Notes: generated from the letters alone by a model not told the origin. DNA of 12,617 nucleotides from JAYVIQ01 sp043770215 (GCA_043770215.1 JAYVIQ010000222.1:1-12617), one strand, 5' to 3'. Shown: positions 1 to 7,500, counted from the first letter of the stretch. Translations and numbers: made by a program.

Positions 1-129
1 TTCCGTTTCTTCCTGTCTATTTTTTAGTTTTATATCTACATTTTCTTGAAATAAACTATTTTGCAATGCAAGAGATTGCTCATAATCTATCAAACCCAAG
101 TATTGTATATGTATTTGCTTGTTTTTCAA
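1..129 (-). CDS. lipB: Octanoyltransferase LipB, N-terminal fragment (runs off the left edge)
   Basis: This is the first 43 codons of a gene that continues beyond base 1. The translation contains IQYLGLIDYEQSLALQNSLF followed by DIKLKNRQEE. This matches the N-terminus of Bacteroidota LipB, where the usual pattern is a Q-LG-DY element, then an F-E---D-K--NR-E element. LipB transfers octanoyl groups from acyl carrier protein to lipoyl domains of 2-oxoacid dehydrogenases and the glycine cleavage system, in the cytoplasm. The likely start is a TTG at 129-127, one base after the manA stop codon. A second in-frame TTG lies at 138-136, and an in-frame stop (TAG at 150-148) excludes anything longer. 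There is no ATG near the expected N-terminus. The one-base spacing indicates translational coupling to manA. Catalytic residues lie outside the window. The family call is fairly sure; the exact start is not. Confidence 0.78.
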   Translation of the reverse strand, partial: MKNKQIHIQYLGLIDYEQSLALQNSLFQENVDIKLKNRQEETE

Positions 130-130
130 G

Positions 131-1108
131 TTAAGCAATATAGGTTTCTAAAAACTCTGTTTCTTCTTTGGGTACAATAGTAAGTTTTTGGATGTTTGCA
201 GGTATCAAAATCACATCTCCAAAATTCATTTCTACACTAAAACCTATGCCTTCTATGATAGATTTTCCTTTGTAACAGATAAGGATTTTAAAAGAATCTA
301 AATGAGCATATTCTTTTTGCAAAGGTACATCTATTACATATTTGTTTGTTTGGAAATACGCACAGCTAAGCAGTTGGTTATTGGTATTTTTAACTGTATT
401 GTATTTTGTTTTGTAAGTATCTAAATACTCGTAATTTATAGCATCAATTGCTTCTTGTGTGTGCAATTCTCTTAAATTCCCATTATCGTCTTTCCTATCG
501 AAATCATAAATACGGTAGGTTATATCTGATGTTTGCTGTATTTCTGCTAATAAAATGCCTGCCCCAATGGTGTGTACTCTTCCTGCAGGTATAAAAAACA
601 CATCGCCTGCTTCTGCAGATTCTCTGCTTAAAATATCAGATAGTTTTCCTGAATTAAATTTCTCTAAATATATTTCCTTATCTATTTTTTGATTAAATCC
701 AGAAATTAATGAGGCTCCTTCATCTGCTTGAAAAATATACCACATTTCTGTTTTGCCAAAACCATTATGCCTATTTTTGGCAAGCAGATCATTTGGATGT
801 ACTTGTATAGATAAATCTTCTTTTGCGTCTATAAATTTAATCAACAAAGGGAATTCAGTTCCAAATTTTTCAAAAACCTTATTGCCTAGCAATCCTGCTT
901 CAAACTGATCAATAATTTCAATTAGGGACTTGCCTTTTAAGGAGCCTTCTTTTACTACTGAAACATTGCCCTTTACACCTGATATTTCCCATGTTTCGCC
1001 ACAGTTTGGCAATGGAGAAAAATCTTTTTTGAGCACGGTTTTAATTTTATCCCCCCCCCAAATTTTATCTTTGAAAATGGTATAGAATTTTAAAGGATAC
1101 AAGACCAT
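131..1108 (-). CDS. manA: Class I mannose-6-phosphate isomerase
   Basis: A cytoplasmic zinc enzyme interconverting mannose-6-phosphate and fructose-6-phosphate. It feeds mannose into glycolysis or supplies mannose-6-P for GDP-sugars. The 325-residue length fits the short bacterial form of the cupin-type PMI family. Visible signatures are KIWGG at residues 15-19, IQVHPND (101-107), EMWYI (121-125) and GRVHTIGAG (176-184). By family analogy the zinc ligands are Gln102, His104, Glu121 and His179, and Arg199 in TYRIYD is the likely catalytic arginine. All are present, so the enzyme looks intact. The ATG start lies four bases after the pgi stop, and lipB begins one base after the manA stop, giving a tight pgi-manA-lipB operon. 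Grouping with pgi makes sense because both enzymes share fructose-6-phosphate. The oddity is a run of nine G encoding Trp17-Asp20. Confidence 0.93.
   Translation of the reverse strand: MVLYPLKFYTIFKDKIWGGDKIKTVLKKDFSPLPNCGETWEISGVKGNVSVVKEGSLKGKSLIEIIDQFEAGLLGNKVFEKFGTEFPLLIKFIDAKEDLSIQVHPNDLLAKNRHNGFGKTEMWYIFQADEGASLISGFNQKIDKEIYLEKFNSGKLSDILSRESAEAGDVFFIPAGRVHTIGAGILLAEIQQTSDITYRIYDFDRKDDNGNLRELHTQEAIDAINYEYLDTYKTKYNTVKNTNNQLLSCAYFQTNKYVIDVPLQKEYAHLDSFKILICYKGKSIIEGIGFSVEMNFGDVILIPANIQKLTIVPKEETEFLETYIA
1051..1059 (-). repeat. G9 homopolymer near the 5' end of manA
   Basis: Nine consecutive C on the plus strand read as G9 in manA. They cover part of the Trp17 codon, two GGG glycine codons and the first base of Asp20. 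No other G/C run of this length was noticed in this AT-rich window. Gain or loss of one base would shift the frame at about codon 18 and abolish the protein. The encoded WGG is conserved in the family, so protein constraint explains the residues but not the use of GGG twice. Confidence 0.9.
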
Positions 1109-1112
1109 ATTA

Positions 1113-2765
1113 CTAAGACCTCATAGATTTATACTCATTTATTAAGCCATTTGTAGAGGAGTCGTGCCCTGTTACAGTTCCTACATCTGTTAGTTCTGGT
1201 AAAATATTAGATGCCAGTTGTTTCCCTAGTTCTACTCCCCACTGATCAAAACTAAATACATTCCAGATGATTCCTTGCGCGTAAATTTTATGTTCATACA
1301 TGGCTATCAAACTACCTAAAACCTTGGGAGTAAGCATTTTAAATAAAATTGAATTTGTAGGTCTGTTTCCTTCAAATACTTTAAAAGGAGCTATTCTTTC
1401 TATAAATTCATCTGATTTTTTAGCTGCTTTTAGTTCGGCTATCACTTCTTCTTCGCTTTTTCCATTCATTAAAGCTTCTGTTTGTGCAAAAAAGTTAGCC
1501 ATCAACTTAGGATGATGGTCTTTTATAGGGTTATGACTCATGGCTGGCGCCAAGAAATCGCAAGGAATTAATTTGGTGCCTTGGTGTATGAGTTGATAAA
1601 AAGCATGTTGTCCGTTTGTACCTGGCTCTCCCCAAATAATTGGTCCTGTTTGATAATGCACAGGATTTCCAGATCTATCTACATACTTACCATTGCTTTC
1701 CATATTTCCTTGTTGAAAATAAGCAGCAAACCTATGCATGTATTGGTCATATGGCAATATTGCTTCAGACTCAGCATCGAAAAAATTATTATACCAAATA
1801 CCTATTAAAGCAAGTAAAACGGGTAAATTAGTTTCAAAAGGAGCATCTCTAAAATGCTTATCCATAGAATGAGCGCCTTCTAGTAACTGCACAAAGTTTT
1901 CATAACCAATTGCACAAGCAATAGACAAACCTATAGAAGAGCATAAAGAATACCTACCTCCTACCCAATCCCAAAATTCAAACATATTGGCAGTGTCTAT
2001 TCCAAATTCTTCAACACCTTCTTTATTAGTAGAAATGGCTACAAAATGGTGTTTTACATGTGCTAAATCATGTGCTACTTCTAAAAACCAGTCCCTTGCG
2101 GTAAATGCGTTAGTCATAGTTTCTTGTGTAGTAAAAGTTTTTGAAGCAATCATAAACAACGTTGTTTCTGGATTAAGTTGCTTTAGAGTTTCTACTATAT
2201 GAGTGCCGTCTACATTTGAAACAAAATGTACTTTTATTTTATCAGTTTTATAAGCTCCAAGAGCCTCAGTTACCATTACTGGACCTAAGTCAGAACCTCC
2301 AATACCAATATTTACTATGTCTTTTATTTTATGACCAGTATAGCCTCTCCAGAACCCTTTGATTACTTTATTGCTAAAAGATTCTACTTGTTTTAAGACC
2401 CTATTTACATCTGGCATTACATCTTTTCCATCAACAAATATTGGTGTATTTGCTCTGTTTCTTAATGCAATATGCAAAACAGATCTGCCTTCTGTTTCAT
2501 TTATGATTTCTCCGCTATACATTTGGGTTATAGCTTCTTTTAGTCCACACTCATTAGCCAACTCTATCAAAAGCGAAATAGTTTCTTCTGTTATTATGTT
2601 TTTGGAATAGTCTAATAAAATATCTTTAAACTTAACCGAAAAAGTATCAAAACGTTTGGGATCTTGAGCAAACAATTCTTTCATGTGCACCAAATTCATA
2701 TCTAAAAAATGAGCATCAAGTTTAGACCATGCTTCGGTTTGTGTAGGATTTGTAGATTTTAACAT
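1113..2765 (-). CDS. pgi: Glucose-6-phosphate isomerase
   Basis: Interconverts glucose-6-phosphate and fructose-6-phosphate in glycolysis and gluconeogenesis, in the cytoplasm. The 550 residues match the length of the E. coli-type enzyme. Sugar-isomerase motifs are clear: NIGIGGSDLGP at 152-162, ASKTFTTQET at 207-216 and EFWDWVGGRYSLCSSIGL at 263-280. Expected catalytic residues are present: Glu356 in QGNMESNGK, His387 in GTNGQHAFYQL and Lys515 in WGVELGKQLA. The ATG at 2765 gives the normal N-terminus, where the family begins with a T-T-AW--L element, here NPTQTEAWSKLDAHF. It is the first gene of a pgi-manA-lipB operon, with manA four bases downstream, and is divergent from the YraN-family gene. 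A well-matched promoter lies about 38 bases upstream of the start codon. Nothing looks broken. Confidence 0.97.
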   Translation of the reverse strand: MLKSTNPTQTEAWSKLDAHFLDMNLVHMKELFAQDPKRFDTFSVKFKDILLDYSKNIITEETISLLIELANECGLKEAITQMYSGEIINETEGRSVLHIALRNRANTPIFVDGKDVMPDVNRVLKQVESFSNKVIKGFWRGYTGHKIKDIVNIGIGGSDLGPVMVTEALGAYKTDKIKVHFVSNVDGTHIVETLKQLNPETTLFMIASKTFTTQETMTNAFTARDWFLEVAHDLAHVKHHFVAISTNKEGVEEFGIDTANMFEFWDWVGGRYSLCSSIGLSIACAIGYENFVQLLEGAHSMDKHFRDAPFETNLPVLLALIGIWYNNFFDAESEAILPYDQYMHRFAAYFQQGNMESNGKYVDRSGNPVHYQTGPIIWGEPGTNGQHAFYQLIHQGTKLIPCDFLAPAMSHNPIKDHHPKLMANFFAQTEALMNGKSEEEVIAELKAAKKSDEFIERIAPFKVFEGNRPTNSILFKMLTPKVLGSLIAMYEHKIYAQGIIWNVFSFDQWGVELGKQLASNILPELTDVGTVTGHDSSTNGLINEYKSMRS

Positions 2766-2802
2766 ATAAATAATTAAATAAGTCTATTTTATAAATTTAT
2801 AC

Positions 2803-2833
2803 CAAAATTACGTTTTTTTTTGTCGGATACAAT
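2803..2833 (-). promoter_or_regulatory. Predicted housekeeping promoter of pgi-manA-lipB
   Basis: Read on the minus strand, ATTG (2833-2830), a 19-base spacer containing an A9 tract, and TAATTTTG (2810-2803). This closely matches the Bacteroidota sigma consensus of a TTTG -33 element and a TAnnTTTG -7 element. Transcription would begin near 2796-2799, giving a leader of about 30 bases before the pgi ATG. No comparably good match was found for the divergent gene on the plus strand. Confidence 0.65.
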
Positions 2834-2849
2834 AGATTAACTTAGTAGA

Positions 2850-3197
2850 ATGCAATCAAAAAAAAGTACCAAAGAGATTGGAGATGAATGGGAACTAAAA
2901 GCCAAACAATATCTAGAACGTTTGGGGTACATATTTATTGAAAGTAATTATAGGAATGGAAGAAACGAAATAGATATAATTTTTAAATTTGAAAAGAAAC
3001 TCATTTTTGTAGAAGTGAAATATAGAAAAAATAAGAAGTACGGTAATCCAGAGGATTTTGTAGATCATGCAAAACTAAATAGGATAAAGCAGGCTGCAGA
3101 GGAATACATTTACGAAAAAAAATGGCTTGGAGATATTCGTTTTGACATCATTGCTCTTCTGCCAAATGAAACAATGCATTTAAAAGATATCTTTTAG
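2850..3197 (+). CDS. YraN/UPF0102 family protein, predicted restriction-endonuclease-like fold
   Basis: A 115-residue protein of the widespread UPF0102 (YraN) family. The family has the PD-(D/E)XK nuclease-like fold, and its cellular role remains poorly defined. The order of conserved elements is intact: a G-E-A-like N-terminal helix (residues 11-22, here GDEWELKAKQYL), GYIFIESNYR (26-35), EIDIIF (40-45), LIFVEVKYRK (51-60), a K-I--AA--Y helix (75-86) and RFDIIAL (97-103). The residues equivalent to the nuclease core are Glu40, Asp42, Glu55 and Lys57. The second position of the usual GE motif is Asp rather than Glu. The ATG start is the only reasonable one. The gene is divergent from pgi, with an 84-base shared spacer, and is followed by a 264-base gap before the helicase, so it is probably monocistronic. 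A perfect 16-base palindrome (3181-3196) covers its last codons and the first two bases of the stop. Confidence 0.85.
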   Translation: MQSKKSTKEIGDEWELKAKQYLERLGYIFIESNYRNGRNEIDIIFKFEKKLIFVEVKYRKNKKYGNPEDFVDHAKLNRIKQAAEEYIYEKKWLGDIRFDIIALLPNETMHLKDIF

Positions 3198-3461
3198 GCA
3201 CGTAAAAACCACACTGTAAAAACTGTAAATAACAAGCAATCATCTTAAAAGCAAAATGGATGAAGTCAAGAAGCTTAAATAATGGATTACAGCCAAAAAA
3301 GAAGACAAATCGTATGTCTTTCTCTGAAAAAGGGCAGATAAAAAGGGTTAAACTTACTTAAAAATACTAATAAATATGTAGATAAGTTGTTAATATTAAA
3401 AAAAAATTAGCTATTATGATTGGTTTGAAGTAATTTTACAATTCATTATAAATAAAGTCGA
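3198..3461 (+). other. Gene-free spacer / possible long leader of the helicase gene
   Basis: 264 bases with no convincing gene. It contains a tandem ACTGTAAA pair with 9-base spacing (3213-3229), a small hairpin (AAGACA at 3302-3307 pairing with TGTCTT at 3315-3320, loop of seven), and an A9 stretch near 3398-3406. No convincing -33/-7 pair was found. The nearest is TATGATTG at 3415-3422, one mismatch from TAnnTTTG, without a well-spaced upstream element. Long untranslated leaders are common for cold-induced DEAD-box helicases, so part of this may be leader RNA. That is inference. Confidence 0.35.
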
Positions 3462-5474
3462 GTGAGTTTTAGAGAATTAGGGTTAGAAGAATCGTTGTTA
3501 AATGCCGTAACAGATTTAGGATTCGAAACACCCACCATCATCCAAGAAAAGGCAATTGCAGCCTTGTTAAGCGGAAAACATGATTTAGTAGGTCTAGCAC
3601 AGACCGGAACAGGAAAAACAGCTGCCTTTGGTTTGCCTTTGCTTCAGAGCATAGATGCAGATGCCAAAAAAGTTCAAGGCTTAATTCTGTCTCCTACACG
3701 TGAATTATGTGTTCAAATCGCAGACGATTTGACGAAATTTGCTAAATACAAAAAAGTAAAAAATGTGGCCATATACGGTGGCGCAAGTATCGAAAAACAA
3801 ATTATGGCAATCAAAAAAGGGGTGCAAATAGTAGTAGCAACTCCAGGAAGATTGAATGATTTGATTAAAAGAAACGTGATTGACCTTTCAGATGTAAAAA
3901 TCGCTGTTTTAGATGAAGCAGATGAGATGTTAAACATGGGTTTTAAAGATGAATTAGATTTCATTTTAGGACAAACAACAGATACCAAACAAACATGGTT
4001 GTTTTCTGCAACTATGCCCTCAGAGGTAAGAAGAATAGCATCAAGCTATATGACTAACCCAGTAGAGATTAGTTCTGGTCAAGCAAACAAAACTAACGAA
4101 AACATTGACCATCAATTTGTGGTGGTAAACCATAGAGTTCGTTATGAAGCTTTGAAAAGAGTTTTGGATTTTAATACAGACATCTTTGCAGTTGTTTTTT
4201 GCAGAACTAAAATTGAAACCCAAGAAGTTGCTGACAAACTTACTAAAGACGGGTACAACTCAGATGCACTTCATGGAGATTTAAGCCAAGCGCAAAGAGA
4301 TAGAGTAATGGCTAAGTTTAGAGACAATACTTTATCTATTTTAGTAGCTACAGATGTAGCAGCACGTGGTATAGATGTAAATGACGTAACTCACGTAATT
4401 CATTACCAATTGCCAGAAGAAGTAGAAAACTACACGCACAGAAGTGGAAGAACGGCAAGGGCTGGAAAAAAAGGAATTTCTATTGCTTTAGTAGGATCAA
4501 AAGACAGATACAAAGTAACGCAACTAGAAAGAATAACCGGTGCTAAATTTACAGAAATAGCTCCCCCATCTGCTGAAGAAATCTGTGAGAAAAAATTAGT
4601 TTCATTTGGTGTTGAATTAAAAACAACCCCTATAGATGCATCTATGGATAGATACACATCTAAACTAAATGAAATGTTTGAAGAGATATCTAAAGAAGAC
4701 CTTATCAAAAAAATTGCCTCTAGCCAAATGAAACAATTGCTAGAATATTATGGCAATAAAAAAGATTTGATGACTGAAGGTGGAGACGAAAGACCTGTAA
4801 ACAAAGATTACGACAGATATTTTGTAAACCTTGGGAAACTAGATGATTTAACTCCTAGAGAGTTGAAAGAGTTATTGGTAGACCATTTGGGTTTAAATGC
4901 TGATTTATTAGGAAACGCTGAAATAAAAGATAGTTTTTCTTTCTTTGAATACAAAAAAGGAAATGTAGAAGCTGTAGAAGCTGTTTCTGATAAATTAGAA
5001 TACAATGAACGTGCTGTAAGAATAGAACTTACTAAAGATAGACCAAAGCAAAGAAGCGGTGGTGGAGACAGAGGTGGTTTTAATAGAGGCGGCGATAGAA
5101 AATTTGATCGTTCTGGCGGTGGTGACAGAGGTGGTTTCGGTAGAGACCGCAATAGAGGTGGCGACAGCAGAAGTAACGATAGAGGACCAAGATCTGGAGG
5201 ATTTAGATCTAATGGTGGTGCACCAAGATCAGAAGGTGGAGCTAGCAACGATAGAAGAGATTCTTCTAGAGGTGGTGAGCGTGGTGCTTATGTTCCTGCT
5301 ACTCCTCGTTCAGAATCACCTCGTGAAGGAGGAAGAGGTTCTGAAACTAGATCTCCAAGACGTGAATCTACTACTTCTACTAGTGCTTCATCTGACAGAG
5401 CACCAAGAAAAAGATCAACTAGCACGTCATCTAGACCTAATTTAGGTCTTCGTGATTCTTCTCTAACATATTAA
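3462..5474 (+). CDS. deaD: DEAD-box RNA helicase, DeaD/CsdA type with RGG tail
   Basis: An ATP-dependent RNA helicase expected to act in ribosome assembly and mRNA turnover, especially in the cold. The 670 residues hold all core motifs: Q motif FETPTIIQ (21-28), Walker A AQTGTGKT (46-53), PTREL (78-82), TPGR (127-130), DEAD (151-154), SAT (182-184), VATDVAARGIDV (295-306) and HRSGRTARAG (326-335). A connecting region (about 360-445) leads to a DbpA/CsdA-type RNA-binding domain (about 450-525, YFVNLGK to RIELTK). A 145-residue Arg/Gly/Ser-rich low-complexity tail follows, with RSGGGDRGGF repeated at 531-540 and 550-559. The start is GTG at 3462: the reading frame has a stop three codons upstream and no ATG near the expected N-terminus. 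The 3' end overlaps the convergent receptor gene by 38 bases and is followed by a strong intrinsic terminator. The helicase call is certain; the DeaD assignment within the family rests on domain order. Confidence 0.93.
   Translation: MSFRELGLEESLLNAVTDLGFETPTIIQEKAIAALLSGKHDLVGLAQTGTGKTAAFGLPLLQSIDADAKKVQGLILSPTRELCVQIADDLTKFAKYKKVKNVAIYGGASIEKQIMAIKKGVQIVVATPGRLNDLIKRNVIDLSDVKIAVLDEADEMLNMGFKDELDFILGQTTDTKQTWLFSATMPSEVRRIASSYMTNPVEISSGQANKTNENIDHQFVVVNHRVRYEALKRVLDFNTDIFAVVFCRTKIETQEVADKLTKDGYNSDALHGDLSQAQRDRVMAKFRDNTLSILVATDVAARGIDVNDVTHVIHYQLPEEVENYTHRSGRTARAGKKGISIALVGSKDRYKVTQLERITGAKFTEIAPPSAEEICEKKLVSFGVELKTTPIDASMDRYTSKLNEMFEEISKEDLIKKIASSQMKQLLEYYGNKKDLMTEGGDERPVNKDYDRYFVNLGKLDDLTPRELKELLVDHLGLNADLLGNAEIKDSFSFFEYKKGNVEAVEAVSDKLEYNERAVRIELTKDRPKQRSGGGDRGGFNRGGDRKFDRSGGGDRGGFGRDRNRGGDSRSNDRGPRSGGFRSNGGAPRSEGGASNDRRDSSRGGERGAYVPATPRSESPREGGRGSETRSPRRESTTSTSASSDRAPRKRSTSTSSRPNLGLRDSSLTY
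5052..5138 (+). repeat. Duplicated RGG-repeat segment in the helicase tail
   Basis: Two copies of the codons for RSGGGDRGGF, at 5052-5081 and 5109-5138, are 57 bases apart and separated by NRGGDRKFD. The surrounding tail is made of degenerate RGG/DRGG units. This is typical of RNA-binding low-complexity tails that expand by duplication. The reverse-frame open stretches here are by-products of this repetitive composition. Confidence 0.8.
5433..5449. repeat. Perfect 17-base palindrome in the convergent overlap
   Basis: AGACCTAA and TTAGGTCT flank a single central T at 5441. The palindrome contains the receptor stop codon (5439-5437) and codons of the helicase C-terminus. As RNA it could form a six-pair stem with a five-base loop on either strand. 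No U-rich tract follows on either side, so it does not look like a normal terminator. Its location at the end of the receptor transcript is notable, but its role is unknown. Confidence 0.6.
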
Positions 5475-7428
5475 TTTTTTCTTTAAGTGCCTTAATTTCT
5501 GTTAAGGCACTTTTATATCTTTTAGAAATCTCTTCTTGCTCATGCAAAAGCTCAGAAGTAGTAAACTCAAACTCAGATAAGGTACCCATAGTTTGATCTT
5601 TAGACTTAATGCTTAAAACTGCTGAAGCAAAACTCTCACCAAGCAATTCAATAAACTCTATTACATATTTTGGTAATTCTTTGAAATTAGATATTTCTAC
5701 AACTCCTAAAACTTCTTTATTTAAAATCATTGGCACACAATACACATAGCAAGGCAAACTTCTACCTAGCCCAGAAACAATAAATCCGTTTGTTCCTTTT
5801 TCATCATTTATGATAATCGTTTTTTTCTCTTTAGCAGATTGTCCAACCAAACCCTGACCAAGTCTAAATTTTTTAGTAGTGTCTTCTTTTATTTCGTATG
5901 CATAAGAACCAATCATTTCAAAAAAAGTGTTATCCTGATCTAAAGAAATAACTCCACTATTTGTACCTAAATGATTTACTACATATATAGCGCCATGAAT
6001 ACCGCTTATATATTGCACCAAACTCAAAATAAACTCACTCCCTATTTTATTTAAATCCGTATTGTTTTTTCTAAAAATTTCATTGTGTAAAGAGAGGCCC
6101 TCTGTTGCCCATTTACGCCTATTATTTTCCTCCTCAATTCGTTTCAAACTTTGTTGCATTCTCAGCAATGAAGCCGTAAGTACATCTTGGGATTGCCTTC
6201 CATGAAATTGTGCATTTAAATTACCTTCTCCAATTTGTTGCGCAAAATCTGTTGAGTTTTTTAATCTTTCAACCAAATTGTTTAATGCCACAGTTGTATC
6301 ATGTATTTCATCAGACATTTCATAATCTAAATGTTTAGGGAATTTACCTTTTGCTAAACTTACTAAGTTATCTCTTATGCTAATAATTGGTGTTAAAAAA
6401 CGTTCTACAAATATTGTAATAACTAAAACAGAGAAGAATAAAATACCAGAACACAAAAGAATGATAATAGCTTTTAGGTAATTAATCGAGGCAAATGCTT
6501 CTTTATGATCTATTTTTGTTGTTACTCCCCAATCTATTCCTGGAATAAAATTCCAGCTTGCATCAACTACATTATTATTAAAATCTGGTAACTCAAAACC
6601 ATACTTTTGTTCATTTTCATTATTTAAAACACTCATTTGAGAAGCTAGAATTCCTTTGTCTGTTCTATTAATTAAGTATTCTTTTTTCAAAAAATCCCCA
6701 ATAAAACCTCTTGGCCTACTAATAAAATGCATTTTATTAAACGTTCTTTTGGTTAGAATAGTTTCTCCAGTAACGCCCAAGCCAGTTGTATCTTCTACTG
6801 CTTCATAAATTGGAGACATAGGAATTTCACAACAGATTATTGCAATTGCTTCTTTCTGATTTTTATCTGTATAATAAGGAGATAATACTGTTAAATAAAA
6901 ATCATCTTCTTTGGCACTAGCATGATATATATCAGAATATTCTACTTTTTTTTGTGCATCTATGAAGGTGTGGGCATTTGTTTTGTATAACAAACTATCA
7001 TTGTACAATAAATTACTAATTTTCCTAGATTCTACTAAAGGATATCCTTCTAAGCTTCGTAAGCAAATTCTATTAAAATTATACGTTTTTTCTAAATTAG
7101 AAAAAACCTTCTCTAATTTGACTCTAGAAATTTCTGCTTTTGATTTTAAAATAGGATCTGAACTATAAAGATGTACCACATCTAAGAAATCTAATTCTAA
7201 ATCTGAATTAAATTCTATTTGATTTATACTTTTATTTACATTTCCAAAATGAGATTTAATTCTTTCTATCTTTAAATCATTAATGATATTTAGTTTTTCT
7301 ATTAGCCTCTGCTGGAGCTCTATTTTACTCTGGTGGAATATTATAGTTGATATCAGTGACATTGTGAATAACAAGAGCACCGAAATGTAGATAATTAATC
7401 GAACACGTATTTTTACTTTCTTAAACAA
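5437..7428 (-). CDS. Membrane receptor: Cache-like sensor, HAMP, GAF and coiled coil, no output domain
   Basis: A 663-residue predicted inner-membrane signalling protein. Transmembrane helix 1 spans about residues 11-31. An extracytoplasmic domain of about 285 residues with Cache-like features follows (SDIYHA at 165-170, then TVLSPYYTDKNQKEAIAIIC, and a WNFIPGIDWGVTTKID end). Helix 2 spans about 318-340. A HAMP (about 341-395) and a second HAMP-like helical element (about 399-430, GEGNLNAQF and LLRMQQSLK) lead to a GAF domain (about 455-608, with GQGLVGQSAKEKKTIIINDE and VLGVVEIS). A 50-residue coiled coil ends the protein. No histidine kinase, GGDEF, SpoIIE or MCP signalling module is present. 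The start is a TTG at 7428; no ATG precedes helix 1 and an upstream in-frame TGA limits alternatives. The 3' end overlaps deaD. Domain layout is confident, but ligand and partner are unknown. Confidence 0.8.
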   Translation of the reverse strand: MFKKVKIRVRLIIYISVLLLFTMSLISTIIFHQSKIELQQRLIEKLNIINDLKIERIKSHFGNVNKSINQIEFNSDLELDFLDVVHLYSSDPILKSKAEISRVKLEKVFSNLEKTYNFNRICLRSLEGYPLVESRKISNLLYNDSLLYKTNAHTFIDAQKKVEYSDIYHASAKEDDFYLTVLSPYYTDKNQKEAIAIICCEIPMSPIYEAVEDTTGLGVTGETILTKRTFNKMHFISRPRGFIGDFLKKEYLINRTDKGILASQMSVLNNENEQKYGFELPDFNNNVVDASWNFIPGIDWGVTTKIDHKEAFASINYLKAIIILLCSGILFFSVLVITIFVERFLTPIISIRDNLVSLAKGKFPKHLDYEMSDEIHDTTVALNNLVERLKNSTDFAQQIGEGNLNAQFHGRQSQDVLTASLLRMQQSLKRIEEENNRRKWATEGLSLHNEIFRKNNTDLNKIGSEFILSLVQYISGIHGAIYVVNHLGTNSGVISLDQDNTFFEMIGSYAYEIKEDTTKKFRLGQGLVGQSAKEKKTIIINDEKGTNGFIVSGLGRSLPCYVYCVPMILNKEVLGVVEISNFKELPKYVIEFIELLGESFASAVLSIKSKDQTMGTLSEFEFTTSELLHEQEEISKRYKSALTEIKALKEKINMLEKNHEDLN
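5485..5524 (+). terminator. Intrinsic terminator of deaD, lying inside the receptor coding sequence
   Basis: An 11-base-pair perfect stem (AAGTGCCTTAA at 5485-5495 with TTAAGGCACTT at 5502-5512) and a six-base loop are followed by TTTTATATCTTTT starting at the end of the stem. It begins 11 bases after the deaD stop codon. In the opposite direction the hairpin is followed by an A-rich run, so it should work only for plus-strand transcripts. On the minus strand the same bases encode receptor residues around 639-649 (KSALTEIKALKE). Confidence 0.85.
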
Positions 7429-7437
7429 TTTGCCTAA

Positions 7438-7467
7438 TTTGAGATTTCAGGAATAAACTTAGCTTGA
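7438..7467 (+). promoter_or_regulatory. Candidate promoter of the MazG-like gene
   Basis: TTTG at 7438-7441, an 18-base spacer, and TAGCTTGA at 7460-7467. The downstream element has one T fewer than the TAnnTTTG consensus. Transcription would begin near 7473, about 28 bases before the ATG. The element overlaps the leader of the divergent receptor gene, for which no good promoter was found. Confidence 0.4.
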
Positions 7468-7500
7468 ATTAAGTTAAAATTTTAAACAATAACAAGTATT

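Noticed and set aside
4808..5248. 146-codon Pro/Leu-rich open frame antisense to the helicase tail
   Set aside because: It is the reverse reading of Arg/Gly-rich repeats and the RNA-binding domain; such composition removes stop codons. No start context, promoter or recognisable protein pattern.
5059..5445. 128-codon open frame in the +1-shifted frame of the helicase tail
   Set aside because: Val/Glu/Leu low-complexity product of the same repeats, lying wholly inside the confident deaD reading frame.
5433..5449. Terminator for the receptor gene
   Set aside because: The palindrome is well placed at the receptor stop, but no U-rich tract follows on the minus strand, so it is listed only as a repeat.
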